Below are positions 53,281 to 63,171 of a stretch of 64,000 nucleotides of DNA, one piece after another. The notes below the pieces were generated by a model that saw only the letters and a program-made list of their open reading frames with translations, did no database searches and had not been told where the DNA came from. How positions within the stretch are numbered: the first letter of the stretch is position 1; every line of letters begins with the position of its first letter. The stretch lies in assembly GCF_002906165.1 (NCBI RefSeq), contig NZ_PPCN01000011.1, positions 62,001 through 126,000 on the forward strand, written 5' to 3'. The DNA comes from Roseibium marinum (GTDB lineage: Bacteria; Pseudomonadota; Alphaproteobacteria; Rhizobiales; Stappiaceae). The position numbers and the translations under genes were made by a program.

Positions 53281-54604
53281 GGGGCAGCAGCGCTTTCATG
53301 TCCGGTCCGTGATCCATTCCGGTCAAGGCACGCCGCAGCGGCATGAACAAGCCGCGGCCCTTGCGTCCGGTTTCCGACTTCAGCGCCGCCGTCCACAGAC
53401 CCCAGGTGTCCGGAGTGATCTCCCCTTCCGGCAGCAGCTGCCCGGCCTTGGCGACAAACTCCCTGTCCTCGTCCTCGACCCGGCTTTCGACCGGTCCGGT
53501 AACGACCTTCCAGTACTCGAGGGCATCCCCGACCGTCTGGCAGTTGCCGCGCACCGTCTCCCAGAAGTTCGCGTCCGCCGCGATACCGAGCCCCGCCAGC
53601 CTGTCTTTCACCGCCTCGTAAGGCAAATCGTGGACCAGACGGGCGTTGAGGTTCCGCAACTCGTCAGGATCGAATTTCGCCAAGGATCTCGAAACGCTTG
53701 AAAGGTCAAATTTTTCCATGAGGGCGTCCATGGTCGCAACAGGTTCGACGGCCTGGCTTGTTCCCGTCAGTACGGCAAGCGAGGCCACCGCCATCGCTTC
53801 CAGGCCTTCGTCCCGCAGGGAGCCGATCGACAGTGCGCCCTTGCGCTTCGACAACCCTTCCCCGTCCCGCGTCGTCAGCAGATTGTGGTGGCCGAAAACC
53901 GGCGCGGCGGCGCCGAGCACCTCGAAAATCGCGATCTGGACACCCGTGTTCGACACATGATCCTCGCCGCGGATGATGTGGGTGACGCCCATGTCGATGT
54001 CATCGACAATCGATGTGAAGGTATAAAGATATGTGCCGTCCGCGCGGATGAGAACCGGATCGGAGAGCGACGCCAGATCCACCGCCTGCGTGCCGCGGCA
54101 AAGGTCGTCCCAGGACACCTCCGTGCGCCGAGTCCGCAACGGATCGCCGTCGTGATTGGGGAGCAGGAACCGCCAATGCGGCTTGCGGCCCTCCGCCTCG
54201 AAAGCGGCTCTCTCTTCCGCTGTCAACTTGAGCCCGGTGCGGTCGTAAACGGGCGGACGGCCCATCGCGCGCTGGCGCGAGCGGCGGCGTTCCAGTTCGT
54301 CCGGCGTCTCGTAACAGGGATAAAGCAGCCCCGCGTCCTTCAGCTTCTGCGCGGCGGCATCATAGCTGGCGACGCGCTCCGACTGGCGTTCGACAAGATC
54401 CGGCTCGATGCCCAGCCAGCGCAGGTCCCGCTCGATCGACTCGACATACTCCTGCCTGGAGCGTTCCAGGTCGGTATCGTCAAAGCGCAGGATGAACCGC
54501 CCGCCCGCCTTTTTGGCGAACAGCCAGTTGAACAACGCGGGACGGCTATTGCCGATATGGATGTGGCCGGTCGGCGACGGCGCGAAACGTACGATGACAG
54601 TCAT
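53243..54604 (-). CDS. gltX: Glutamyl-tRNA synthetase, second type
   Basis: A 453-residue class I synthetase. HIGN in [20 protein letters not shown], the tRNA acceptor-binding region, and the KMSKS-like [20 protein letters not shown] (about residue 235). Many alphaproteobacteria have two GltX proteins; this shorter form resembles the second type (GluRS2). ATG 54604 places the HIGN motif at the usual position. Its 3' end overlaps the DUF2865 gene tail-to-tail. Confidence 0.93.
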   Translation of the reverse strand: MTVIVRFAPSPTGHIHIGNSRPALFNWLFAKKAGGRFILRFDDTDLERSRQEYVESIERDLRWLGIEPDLVERQSERVASYDAAAQKLKDAGLLYPCYETPDELERRRSRQRAMGRPPVYDRTGLKLTAEERAAFEAEGRKPHWRFLLPNHDGDPLRTRRTEVSWDDLCRGTQAVDLASLSDPVLIRADGTYLYTFTSIVDDIDMGVTHIIRGEDHVSNTGVQIAIFEVLGAAAPVFGHHNLLTTRDGEGLSKRKGALSIGSLRDEGLEAMAVASLAVLTGTSQAVEPVATMDALMEKFDLSSVSRSLAKFDPDELRNLNARLVHDLPYEAVKDRLAGLGIAADANFWETVRGNCQTVGDALEYWKVVTGPVESRVEDEDREFVAKAGQLLPEGEITPDTWGLWTAALKSETGRKGRGLFMPLRRALTGMDHGPDMKALLPLIGRQNILDRLP

Positions 54605-54648
54605 GGCGTTTGAGTTAGCCGGGGATCGTCCGCACGGCAACCCCAAAC

Positions 54649-55875
54649 TCATTCCGGTTTCAAGATTGTTTCCCTTTCCCTGTACGCCCGGGCCACCAGC
54701 GCCAGCACGGCACAGAAGATGAGGCAGTAGAGACCCATTGCCCTGACCTGCATATCGAAAGGCACGCCGATGTCGATCAGCCAGCCGACCAGTCCGGGTC
54801 CGGCAGCGGAGGCGAACACCATGACGGAGAAGGCGCTGGCGCGAATGGCACCCATGTGGCGCGTTCCGTAGACCTCCGGCCAGAACGAGCTGACAAGCGT
54901 GCTGTTGAAGCCGTTGGAAATCCCGATGAGCCCCATGAAGATGAACGCCGACAGAGGCGCATGGTACTGCGCCAGCACGAGGCAGGCCAGCGACAGTGGT
55001 ATCAGCGTGAAAGGCAGCAGCCGGCGGGCGGAAAAGCGGTCGATCAGCGGTCCGACCACCAGCGACGTGCAGACGACGCCGGCAGCCATCCCCAGGAAGG
55101 CGCTGGCAAACACCTCCAAGGACCAGCCGCGCAGGTTGACCAGATAGACCTGGTGGAAAAAGATCGCCGTGCCGATGAAGGCCGGCGCATTGATGCCGCA
55201 GGACACCAGCCAGAAACGCGAATCGCGAAGCGTTTCATTGCGCGTCCATTGCCGCCCTTCCGCCTTGATGGAGGCGATCTCCGTCGCACTCGGCACCCGG
55301 TCCCTGGCAAGCAGGACCATGAGCACGGGCAGCGCCGCCAGAAGCAGGACCAGGGCGGCGACCGTCCACGCCCCTCGCCAGCCTAAAATGCCGGCGAGGG
55401 TCACGAAGCACAGCGGAAACAGGGCTTCGGCGGTCGGCAGCCCGAGGAGCGCGATGGAGAGCGCCCGGCCGCGCCGCGCGGAAAACCAGCGCCCGGCCGC
55501 CGTGACCGCGGTATGGGTCATCATGCCCTGCCCGCACAGGCGCAGCCCGTAGTAGGACAAGGCGATCATCCAGACGGAAAAGGTGCTCGCCATGGCGAAA
55601 CAGAACAGGGCCAGGGTGGTCATCACCACGGCCGCGATCGTGCGCACCGGAAAGTGGTCGACGCTCTTGCCGACGTAAGGCAGCGTCAGCGCGCTGCCGA
55701 GCGTCGCCAGCATGTAGAGCAGACCCAGATCGCCGTGGCTGAGCGCGAACTCCGCCCGCAGGTCGCCCGCCGAAAGCGAAATGAAAAACGTCTGACCGAA
55801 GCCGGAAAACATCGCGAGCAGATAGCTGGCAGACAGCCAGCGCGCATTCTCGCGCAGGAATTTGAAATAGGTCAT
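54649..55875 (-). CDS. MFS transporter
   Basis: A 408-residue permease with twelve membrane helices: [20 protein letters not shown] (TM1), [20 protein letters not shown], the MFS loop [20 protein letters not shown], and a second half from about residue 205. The central linker is short. Resembles oxalate/formate or monocarboxylate-type MFS members only loosely; substrate cannot be assigned. It lies between nadE and gltX on the same strand with gaps of 32 and 44 bases. Confidence 0.9.
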   Translation of the reverse strand: MTYFKFLRENARWLSASYLLAMFSGFGQTFFISLSAGDLRAEFALSHGDLGLLYMLATLGSALTLPYVGKSVDHFPVRTIAAVVMTTLALFCFAMASTFSVWMIALSYYGLRLCGQGMMTHTAVTAAGRWFSARRGRALSIALLGLPTAEALFPLCFVTLAGILGWRGAWTVAALVLLLAALPVLMVLLARDRVPSATEIASIKAEGRQWTRNETLRDSRFWLVSCGINAPAFIGTAIFFHQVYLVNLRGWSLEVFASAFLGMAAGVVCTSLVVGPLIDRFSARRLLPFTLIPLSLACLVLAQYHAPLSAFIFMGLIGISNGFNSTLVSSFWPEVYGTRHMGAIRASAFSVMVFASAAGPGLVGWLIDIGVPFDMQVRAMGLYCLIFCAVLALVARAYRERETILKPE

Positions 55876-55907
55876 GGGGCCTGCATTGACAGGAGCCCCG
55901 GATCGCG

Positions 55908-57575
55908 TCAGCTGCGGTCGCGGAACCGGTTGGTGATGGGATAGCGGCGGTCCTTGCCGAAATTCCGTTCAGTGATCTTGACGCCGGGAGGGGCTTGCCG
56001 GCGCTTGTATTCTGCAATGTAAAGGAGGTGTTCGATCCGATGGATCAACGCGCGGTCATGACCGCGTTTTTCAATCTCGCCAACCGACATTTCCTCCTCG
56101 ACAAGACAGTCCAGGATATCGTCGAGAACGTCATAAGGCGGAAGGGAATCCTGATCTGTCTGGTTTTCGCGGAGTTCGGCGGTCGGAACCTTGGTGATGA
56201 TATTGGTTGGGGTTACCTCCCCCGCCGGCCCCAGCAGGCCCTTCGGACGGTTGGCGTTACGCCAGGCCGCCAGATGGTAGACCTGGGTCTTGTAGAGATC
56301 CTTGATCGGATTGTAGCCGCCGTTCATGTCGCCATACAGCGTTGCGTAGCCGACCGACATTTCCGATTTGTTGCCGGTGGTCACAACCATCCATCCGAAC
56401 TTGTTGGAAACCGCCATCAGGATAACGCCACGCGTGCGCGATTGCAGGTTTTCCTCCGTCGTATCCTCCTTAGTGCCCTTGAAGAGGTCGCTCAATACAT
56501 TGCGGAACCCCTCGACCGGTTCCGCAATCGGAACCGTGTCGTAACGGATACCGAGGGCGGAGGCGCATGCGGCGGCATCCTCGATGCTCTCTTCGGAGGT
56601 ATAGCGGTAAGGCAGCATGATCGCGTGGACCTTGTCGGCTCCAAGAGCATCGACCGCCATGGCCGCGCAGATCGCGGAATCGATCCCGCCGGACAGTCCG
56701 AGAACAACGCCTGGAAACCCGTTCTTGTTCACGTAATCGCCGAGACCCAGGACACAGGCTCGCCAGTTCGCCTCATCGAGACCGGGCAGCGGCTCGGTGA
56801 CGCCGTTCTCGCAGATCCAGGTTTCCCCGGCGCGTGTCCAGTCGGTGATGGCGAGCGCCGGTTCGAATTGCGGCATCTGGAAGGCCAGCGACCGGTCTCC
56901 CTGAAGGGCGAAGGAGCCGCCATCGAACACCAGTTCGTCCTGACCGCCAAGCTGATTGCAATAGACCAGCGGCAGCCCGGTCTGGACCACGCGGGCGACG
57001 ACCACCTGCAGGCGCTCCTCGGCCCGGTTTTGCCAGTAAGGCGATCCATTGGGGACCAGCAGAATTTCCGCGCCGGTTTCCTCAAGGCACTCGCAGACCT
57101 CGTCGTTCCAGATGTCCTCGCAGATCGGCAGACCTATGCGCACGCCGCGGAAATCGACGGGTCCCGGCAAGGGGCCGGCGGCAAACACGCGCTTTTCGTC
57201 AAAGACGCTGTAATTGGGCAGGTCGTATTTGTAGCGAACCGCCCTGATTTCCCCCTGGTCGAGAAGAAGCGCGGCGTTGTAGACCTTGCCGTCATCGCCC
57301 TTCCAGGGCGTACCGATCACCAGCCCCGGACCGCCGTCGGCGGTCTCCTTCGCCAAGGCGTGTGCCGCATCCATACAGCGACGGACAAAGGCGGGTTTCA
57401 GCACCAGATCCTCTGGCAGGTAGCCGGCAAGAATGAGTTCGGAGGCAAGCACCAGATCGGCGCCTTTCGCAGCGGCCTCGACGCGCGCCTCGCGCACCAG
57501 ATTGGCATTTCCATCGACATCGCCGACAGTCGGATTGAGCTGTGCGACCGCCAGTCTGAATCGATCTGAAATCAT
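55908..57575 (-). CDS. nadE: Glutamine-dependent NAD+ synthase
   Basis: A 555-residue two-domain enzyme making NAD+ from deamido-NAD+. N-terminal nitrilase-like glutaminase: LASELILAGYLPEDL (Glu), VRYKYDLPNYSVFDE (Lys), GLPICEDIWND (Cys near residue 150). C-terminal synthase: VVLGLSGGIDSAICAAMAVD (SGGxDS loop), TTGNKSEMSVGYATLYGD. ATG 57575 begins just before the conserved RFRLAVAQLNPTVGD; an earlier ATG 57599 is possible. Confidence 0.95.
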   Translation of the reverse strand: MISDRFRLAVAQLNPTVGDVDGNANLVREARVEAAAKGADLVLASELILAGYLPEDLVLKPAFVRRCMDAAHALAKETADGGPGLVIGTPWKGDDGKVYNAALLLDQGEIRAVRYKYDLPNYSVFDEKRVFAAGPLPGPVDFRGVRIGLPICEDIWNDEVCECLEETGAEILLVPNGSPYWQNRAEERLQVVVARVVQTGLPLVYCNQLGGQDELVFDGGSFALQGDRSLAFQMPQFEPALAITDWTRAGETWICENGVTEPLPGLDEANWRACVLGLGDYVNKNGFPGVVLGLSGGIDSAICAAMAVDALGADKVHAIMLPYRYTSEESIEDAAACASALGIRYDTVPIAEPVEGFRNVLSDLFKGTKEDTTEENLQSRTRGVILMAVSNKFGWMVVTTGNKSEMSVGYATLYGDMNGGYNPIKDLYKTQVYHLAAWRNANRPKGLLGPAGEVTPTNIITKVPTAELRENQTDQDSLPPYDVLDDILDCLVEEEMSVGEIEKRGHDRALIHRIEHLLYIAEYKRRQAPPGVKITERNFGKDRRYPITNRFRDRS

Positions 57576-57732
57576 GGGAGCATTTCCAGGAAGTGTCATG
57601 TCTTCATGATGTAGCCGCAAGGCCTGACCGTTGCAATCACCCAGGCTTGCAGAATGCTGGCTCACTTCCAAGTCGTTCAACTTTCAGACAGCCAATCGGT
57701 TCGGATAGGAGGTTCGTACGGTCATATTCAAG

Positions 57733-58266
57733 CTAAAGCAGCGCCAGGGTGCTTTCCCTTGAGCTGGTCGCAGCCGGGGCCATGCCGGACGGGGCGATGG
57801 TATCGGTTTCCCGGGTTCCCGAGCTTTTTTCGGGACGGGGTATCCCCCTCGTCCGGCCATACAGACCCTGGCGCTCCAGAACCTCGCCGATATGCCGGTA
57901 GAGAATGACCGGGGCGATCGGCTTGGCGACGAAACCGTGAATACCGATATCGATGGCTTCCAGGATGGTGGACCGCCTGGCATGCGCCGTCACGACAAGC
58001 ACGGGCGTGGTGCTGAGCAAACGGTCCCGGTCGGCACGCAGGACCCGGAGGAACTCGTTTCCGCCGAAGAGGCTCATTACCCAGTCGCACAGAACGATGT
58101 CCGGCCTGCGGTCGACCACGAACTCAAGAGCCTCCGCGCCGTCGCCGGCCTCGAACAGGGTCCTCATCCCGAAGCCGGAAAGCACCGAACGCAGGATTGT
58201 ACGCATGTGGGAATTGTCCTCGACAATCAGGCAGGAGACGCCGGAAAGATCCCACTTTTCACGCAA
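57733..58266 (-). CDS. CheY-like response regulator
   Basis: A 177-residue single receiver-domain protein: CLIVEDNSHMRTILRSVLSG, phosphoacceptor Asp in PDIVLCDWVMS, the Thr in VLVVTAHARRS and the Lys in GFVAKPIAP. The last 40 residues are a Ser/Thr/Arg-rich tail (TRGIPRPEKSSGTRETD) without a recognised output domain. I prefer the TTG start at 58266 because AAGGAAG lies upstream; GTG at 58302 is possible. No kinase gene is adjacent. Confidence 0.88.
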   Translation of the reverse strand: MREKWDLSGVSCLIVEDNSHMRTILRSVLSGFGMRTLFEAGDGAEALEFVVDRRPDIVLCDWVMSLFGGNEFLRVLRADRDRLLSTTPVLVVTAHARRSTILEAIDIGIHGFVAKPIAPVILYRHIGEVLERQGLYGRTRGIPRPEKSSGTRETDTIAPSGMAPAATSSRESTLALL

Positions 58267-58479
58267 TTCCCTCTTCCTTCCCTTAGGTAAACCGACGACC
58301 ACGGAAGGAGGTATGCACTTTGAGCGTTAAACGAACCTTACTGGACGGTCGAATCTTCAAAAATAACTACTTTTACGGGAAATTCCATCTTCGTCATCAC
58401 CGCTGTTTCGTCAGATTCCGAGGCCGCCGCACGATATGGAACCTGTCATTCAGCATCACTTGGGCGATATCCGTCATGC

Positions 58480-58506
58480 AAAAGAAAAGGGCGGCAAATG
58501 CCGCCC
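58480..58506 (-). terminator. Rho-independent terminator after the DAHP synthase gene
   Basis: Minus strand: GGGCGGC / GCCGCCC stem around ATTT followed by TTTTCTTTT. It ends the aroG-type gene 28 bases past its stop. Confidence 0.9.
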
Positions 58507-58534
58507 GATCCATGTTGCGAAATTCGATCCGCCC

Positions 58535-59917
58535 TTACGCGCTGGCAACCATCGGTTCTGTCTGGCGGCCATCGCGCTCCTTCTTGAGGTTCTCGGCGAT
58601 GAGGAAAGCCAGTTCCAGGGCCTGATCCGCGTTCAGGCGCGGGTCGCAATGGGTGTGGTAGCGGTCGCCGAGCTGTTCAGCCGTCAGCGCCCGCGCACCG
58701 CCGGTGCATTCGGTCACATTCCGGCCGGTCATTTCGACATGGACACCACCCGCATGGGTGCCTTCCGCGTTGTGGACCTCAAAAAACGCTTCCACTTCCT
58801 TGAGGATACGGTCAAACGGGCGGGTCTTGTATCCGCCTGCCGTGATCGTGTTGCCGTGCATCGGGTCGCAGGACCAGACGACCGTCTTGCCTTCGCGTTC
58901 GACGGCCCGGATCAGCTGCGGCAGGTGATCGAAGACCTTGTCCGCGCCGAAGCGCGCAATCAGGGTCAACCGGCCTGGCTCGTCGTCCGGGTTCAGGATG
59001 TCGATCAGCTCCAGCAATCCGTCCGGTGTCATCGACGGGCCGCATTTCAGACCGATCGGGTTCTTGATGCCGCGGCAGAATTCCACATGGGCGTGGTCAG
59101 GCTGACGGGTCCGGTCGCCGATCCAGATCATGTGACCGGAAGTCGCGTACCAGTCGCCTGAAGTGGAATCGACGCGGGTCAGGGACTCCTCGTAACCCAG
59201 AAGCAGCGCTTCGTGGCTGGTGAAGAAATCGGTCGAACGCAACTGCGGAACGCTGTCGGCATTGATGCCGCAAGCCTTCATGAAGTTCAGGGCCTCGGAG
59301 ATCCGGTCGGCGAGTTCCTGGTAGCGGTGTCCCTGCGGGCTGTCGGAAATGAAGCCGAGCATCCAGCGGTGCACCTGATCCAGATTGGCGAAACCGCCCT
59401 GGGCGAAGGCGCGCAGCAGGTTCAGGGTCGCGGCCGACTGGCGGTAGGCCATGGCCATGCGGCCCGGATCGGGAATGCGGCTTTCCGGAGTGAAGTTGAT
59501 GTCGTTGATGATATCGCCGCGATAGCTCGGCAGCTCCACATCGCCCTTTTTCTCGAAATTGGACGAGCGCGGCTTGGCGAACTGGCCGGCGATCCGGCCG
59601 ACCTTGACGACGGGCTGGCTGGCCGCATAGGTCAGGACCACCGCCATCTGCAGGAACACACGGAAGAAGTCGCGGATGTGATCGGGATGGTGTTCGGCAA
59701 AGCTTTCGGCGCAGTCGCCGCCCTGGAGCAGAAAACCGTTGCCCTTCGCGACGTTCGCAAGCTGGCTTTTCAGCGAACGCGCCTCACCTGCAAAAACGAG
59801 CGGCGGATAAGTTGCCAGGCGTTGTTCAACATCCGCCACAGCCGCTTGATCCGGGTATTCCGGCACCTGAAGGATCGGCTTCGATCTCCAGCTTTCCGGG
59901 CTCCACTTCTGCGCCAT
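58535..59917 (-). CDS. DAHP synthase, class II
   Basis: The first enzyme of the shikimate pathway. The 460-residue product is of the plant/AroAII type: [80 protein letters not shown] and [14 protein letters not shown], with metal-binding Cys, His and Glu in these motifs. Length fits the class. A strong terminator follows. Confidence 0.96.
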   Translation of the reverse strand: MAQKWSPESWRSKPILQVPEYPDQAAVADVEQRLATYPPLVFAGEARSLKSQLANVAKGNGFLLQGGDCAESFAEHHPDHIRDFFRVFLQMAVVLTYAASQPVVKVGRIAGQFAKPRSSNFEKKGDVELPSYRGDIINDINFTPESRIPDPGRMAMAYRQSAATLNLLRAFAQGGFANLDQVHRWMLGFISDSPQGHRYQELADRISEALNFMKACGINADSVPQLRSTDFFTSHEALLLGYEESLTRVDSTSGDWYATSGHMIWIGDRTRQPDHAHVEFCRGIKNPIGLKCGPSMTPDGLLELIDILNPDDEPGRLTLIARFGADKVFDHLPQLIRAVEREGKTVVWSCDPMHGNTITAGGYKTRPFDRILKEVEAFFEVHNAEGTHAGGVHVEMTGRNVTECTGGARALTAEQLGDRYHTHCDPRLNADQALELAFLIAENLKKERDGRQTEPMVASA

Positions 59918-60247
59918 ACTTCCTACTCCTCACTGGACCCGCGGGTGCATTCCAGATCAGCCCGCGTTCACTTGCAACGCATGTTTCATTCAGTCCGGGC
60001 TGCGCGGTCCGCGACATTTCAATTGTTAGAGCGTAAGGCGAAAAATCTCGCCCAAACTCAGCAAACGTGCGGCCTTATACACCCCGAAAGCTGTTAAGGC
60101 CACCGTTCAATCCAGCTATTATACTTCGATTTCCAGCCATTGTGCCGAGAACGGCCATTCGGCGGATTTAAAGGTATTTTGAGGCTGATCAAGGTGCCCG
60201 TCTTCCAGACGGGGGATGTAGTCAAACGAATTCGCAAGGACGCAGCC
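59918..60247. other. Divergent intergenic region, aroG-type gene and VIT gene
   Basis: About 330 bases with no supported gene. The aroG-type gene has GGAG nine bases before its start; the VIT gene has AAGGA. I see no clear iron-regulator box or repeat in it. Confidence 0.4.
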
Positions 60248-60979
60248 ATGCCAAGCAAAAGACTGGAACACAGCCACCGTCCGGCCGACATTGCCTCCCG
60301 GCTGGCGACAGGGCCGGATGCCAGCTACCTGAGGGACTGGATCTATGGCGGCATCGACGGCGCCGTTACCACGTTTGCCGTCGTCGCCGGCTCGCTCGGC
60401 GCCGACCTGTCGTCAAAGGTCATCCTGATCCTGGGGATCGCCAATCTGCTCGCCGACGGTTTCTCCATGGCCGCGGCCAATTACAGCGGTTCGAAATCCG
60501 AGAACGAGGATTATGCCCGGCTCAAGGCGGTGGAGGAAAAGCATATCTCCGTCGCCCCGGACGGCGAACGGGAAGAAATCCGCCAGATCTTCCTGACCAA
60601 GGGCTTCGAAGGTGAGGATCTGGAAACCATGGTGCGCCTGGTCACCTCCAACAGGGCGGCGTGGATCGAAACCATGATGCAGGGGGAATACGGTATGACG
60701 GATGCGACCCGCACGCCCATGAAGGCAGCGCTCTACACATTCGCCGCCTTCATCGTGTTCGGCTCGATCCCGCTCCTGCCCTTTGTCCTGGATCTCCCCG
60801 CAAGCGCCATAACCGCCACCGTCATGACGGCGCTCGCGTTCTTCACCATCGGCTCCTTCCGCGCGCACTGGTCTCAAAGACACTGGATTTCCTGTGGCCT
60901 GGAAACGATGGCGATCGGCATGCTGGCTGCCGGCATCGCCTTTGCCGCCGGACACGGATTGCAGACCCTGCTCGGTTAG
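60248..60979 (+). CDS. VIT1/CCC1 family transporter
   Basis: A 243-residue membrane protein of the VIT/CCC1 (DUF125) family, transporters of Fe2+ or Mn2+. TM1 region YLRDWIYGGIDGAVTTFAVV, then LGIANLLADGFSMAAANYSG with the family motif, a cytoplasmic helical metal-binding-like loop (residues about 95-150) and three more helices. ATG 60248 with AAGGA upstream was chosen over a longer open frame. It may protect against metal excess (inference). Confidence 0.92.
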   Translation: MPSKRLEHSHRPADIASRLATGPDASYLRDWIYGGIDGAVTTFAVVAGSLGADLSSKVILILGIANLLADGFSMAAANYSGSKSENEDYARLKAVEEKHISVAPDGEREEIRQIFLTKGFEGEDLETMVRLVTSNRAAWIETMMQGEYGMTDATRTPMKAALYTFAAFIVFGSIPLLPFVLDLPASAITATVMTALAFFTIGSFRAHWSQRHWISCGLETMAIGMLAAGIAFAAGHGLQTLLG

Positions 60980-61578
60980 ACTTTCTCGTCCGGCGTCAGA
61001 TAGCTGACGCCCAGCTCTGCCAGTTTGCCATCGATCAGATCGGCCAGGACCGGGCCGGGAACGATCTTCCTCGGGTAGTGCGGCCTGTCCCGGTCCTGCA
61101 GCACCGGCACGTGCCAGCCATCGGTGGTTTCGATGAAGTGGTCGATGCCCTCTTCACCCCAGATCCGGAAATATCCGGCGAGAACGCAGTCCAGATAGCT
61201 CTGCAGGATCGGATGGGTGTCCGTTCCCCAACGGCGGTGGCCGGGTGCCGCCTTGAAGAGGAACATGTCCCCCGATCCCGGCTTTTGGCCCGCTTCGCAG
61301 CGGAACTTCGCGCCGATCGCTTCCACCTTGTGATAGCGCCGTTCGCGCAGTTCAAGATCCTTCAGCCCGGTGCGCGGCTCCCGCGCCATGATACCGCGGA
61401 TCTCGACGCCCTCCTGCTCGCGGACGGTCAAGGCGCAACGGCCCTGGCCGTCCTCGCCCTCGCCGCAAACCTTCCATTCGCGCATCCATCCGCTCAGTCT
61501 CCCGGGGACTGTTTCCGTGGCAGCGGGAATGGTGTCAGTATTGACGAGCGATCCGTAGCCAAAATATGTGATCGTCAT
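60976..61578 (-). CDS. Gamma-glutamylcyclotransferase-like protein
   Basis: A 200-residue protein of the GGCT-like fold. The N-terminus TITYFGYGSLVNTDT carries the YGS(L/N) substrate-binding motif, followed by ATETVPGRLSGWMREWKVCG and ALTVREQEGVEIRGIMAREP. The usual catalytic Glu region aligns with LELRERRYHKVEAI. It overlaps the VIT gene by four bases at their 3' ends. The substrate is not known. Confidence 0.82.
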   Translation of the reverse strand: MTITYFGYGSLVNTDTIPAATETVPGRLSGWMREWKVCGEGEDGQGRCALTVREQEGVEIRGIMAREPRTGLKDLELRERRYHKVEAIGAKFRCEAGQKPGSGDMFLFKAAPGHRRWGTDTHPILQSYLDCVLAGYFRIWGEEGIDHFIETTDGWHVPVLQDRDRPHYPRKIVPGPVLADLIDGKLAELGVSYLTPDEKV

Positions 61579-61633
61579 GTGGTGCTAAACTTGATTCTGT
61601 AACCTGAAAGCAACGCGAAGCCTTGGGGGTCTC

Positions 61634-62827
61634 ATGATCGTTCCTTCCCTTTCCCAACACGATGTCGAGCTTTTAAGGGAAGATACTCCCGGTGTAGGGC
61701 AGCTGATCCACTTTAACAATGCCGGCACGGGTCTCGCCCTGACGCCTGTCCTCAATGCCGTGAAGCAGCATCTGGATCTGGAAGCCCGGTTGGGAGGCTA
61801 TGAAGCCGCCGCCCATGCGAGCGCGGACATGGACGCCTTTTACACCGGCCTTGCCGCGCTGATCGGCAGCAAACCCCACGAAATCGCCTATGTGGAAAAT
61901 GCCACCCGTGCCTGGGACATGGCGTTTTACGGCATCGACTTCCGCGAGGGCGACCGGATCGTGACGGGCCGGGCGGAATATGTTTCCAACTATGTCGCCT
62001 TCCTGCAGATGAAACGCCGCAAGGGTATAGAAATCGACATTGTCGAGGACGACGCGAGCGGACAGATCGATCTGAAGGGCGTGAAAGCGGCCATCGGCGC
62101 GCGGACGCGCCTGATTGCCCTGACCCATATTCCCACTTTCTCCGGACTGATCAACCCGGCGGAAGATGTCGGGGAAATCGCCCGGTCGGCGAAAGTTCTC
62201 TACCTGCTGGATGCGTGCCAGTCCGCCGGGCAGATACCCGTCAGTGTCAGCGAAACCGGCTGCGACATGCTCTCCGGGACAGGCCGTAAATATCTGCGTG
62301 GGCCGCGCGGCACCGGTTTTTTGTATGTCAGGGACGAGGTTCTGGACCAGCTCGATCCTCCCTTCGTCGATCTTCAATCCGCGGACTGGATTGATGAAAC
62401 GTCCTATGAACTTGTCCCGCATGCGCGGCGCTTCGAAACCTGGGAACGCTATGTCGCCGGTCAGATCGGTCTCGGCGTTGCCGTCAGCTACGCGATCGGC
62501 TTTGGAATGGAACGGATTGGCAATCGGGTCTGCGCTCTGGGAGCCCAAATGAGATCGGAGCTTTCCGGGCTGGCGAATGTCACACTGCATGACAAGGGCC
62601 AGCGGAAGGGCGGGATCGTAACTTTCACCGTTGAAGGCGAAGCGCCGGCCCATACAAAAGCCCGCCTCACAGCGGCGCAAATCAATGTGTCTGTTAGCAA
62701 TGCCGGCTCTGCCAGAATTGACCTGCCCCACCGCAATCTCGACGCGGTGGTGCGCGCCTCCGTGCATGCCTTCAACACCGAAGCCGAAATAGAGACATTC
62801 GTCAAAGTGCTCGGCAACCACACCTGA
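61634..62827 (+). CDS. Class V aminotransferase-fold PLP enzyme
   Basis: A 397-residue fold-type I PLP protein. It begins near [40 protein letters not shown] and [20 protein letters not shown] form the active site; the PLP Lys is in [20 protein letters not shown] (about residue 220). Similar sequences are called isopenicillin N epimerase-like, cysteine desulfurase-like or kynureninase-like; none can be chosen here. It stands alone. Confidence 0.9.
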   Translation: MIVPSLSQHDVELLREDTPGVGQLIHFNNAGTGLALTPVLNAVKQHLDLEARLGGYEAAAHASADMDAFYTGLAALIGSKPHEIAYVENATRAWDMAFYGIDFREGDRIVTGRAEYVSNYVAFLQMKRRKGIEIDIVEDDASGQIDLKGVKAAIGARTRLIALTHIPTFSGLINPAEDVGEIARSAKVLYLLDACQSAGQIPVSVSETGCDMLSGTGRKYLRGPRGTGFLYVRDEVLDQLDPPFVDLQSADWIDETSYELVPHARRFETWERYVAGQIGLGVAVSYAIGFGMERIGNRVCALGAQMRSELSGLANVTLHDKGQRKGGIVTFTVEGEAPAHTKARLTAAQINVSVSNAGSARIDLPHRNLDAVVRASVHAFNTEAEIETFVKVLGNHT

Positions 62828-63171
62828 AGCCGCCTTTTCCCGGGCCCGGACCCAAACCACCGGCGTCGAACCTAGGTGTGAGGCATGAACGCGGGAAAGC
62901 GCACGAATACACTGCAACAAAGCGCAGAAACAATACAAACAACTTCTGCGCGTACCCACATCAAGAGATGAACAAGTTCTTTCAGCTTAATCCGGCATTG
63001 TTGTATTTGGCATTGATAAAAAATTTACTTATGGAACGTTAAGATAGCAGCATAAGCTACCTATGTAATACCACCCATATCCTCATAAATTGTTTGTCCA
63101 TATATTTCCCATTACATATCATTCGGTGACAAGAGCCCGCCAGGCGCGGCGGCTTCCAACAGGATTTTAGA
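62828..63171. other. AT-rich intergenic region before the CHASE4 gene
   Basis: About 345 bases, notably AT-rich from 62990 to 63110. It presumably holds the promoter of the sensor gene. I see no RNA gene. A minus-strand frame across 63112-63375 is a shadow. Confidence 0.4.

Noticed and set aside
59940-59990. CCCGCGTTCACTTGCAACGC as a possible further intergenic repeat copy
   Set aside because: The TTTRAAAGTG link and module A are absent and the hairpin is weak.
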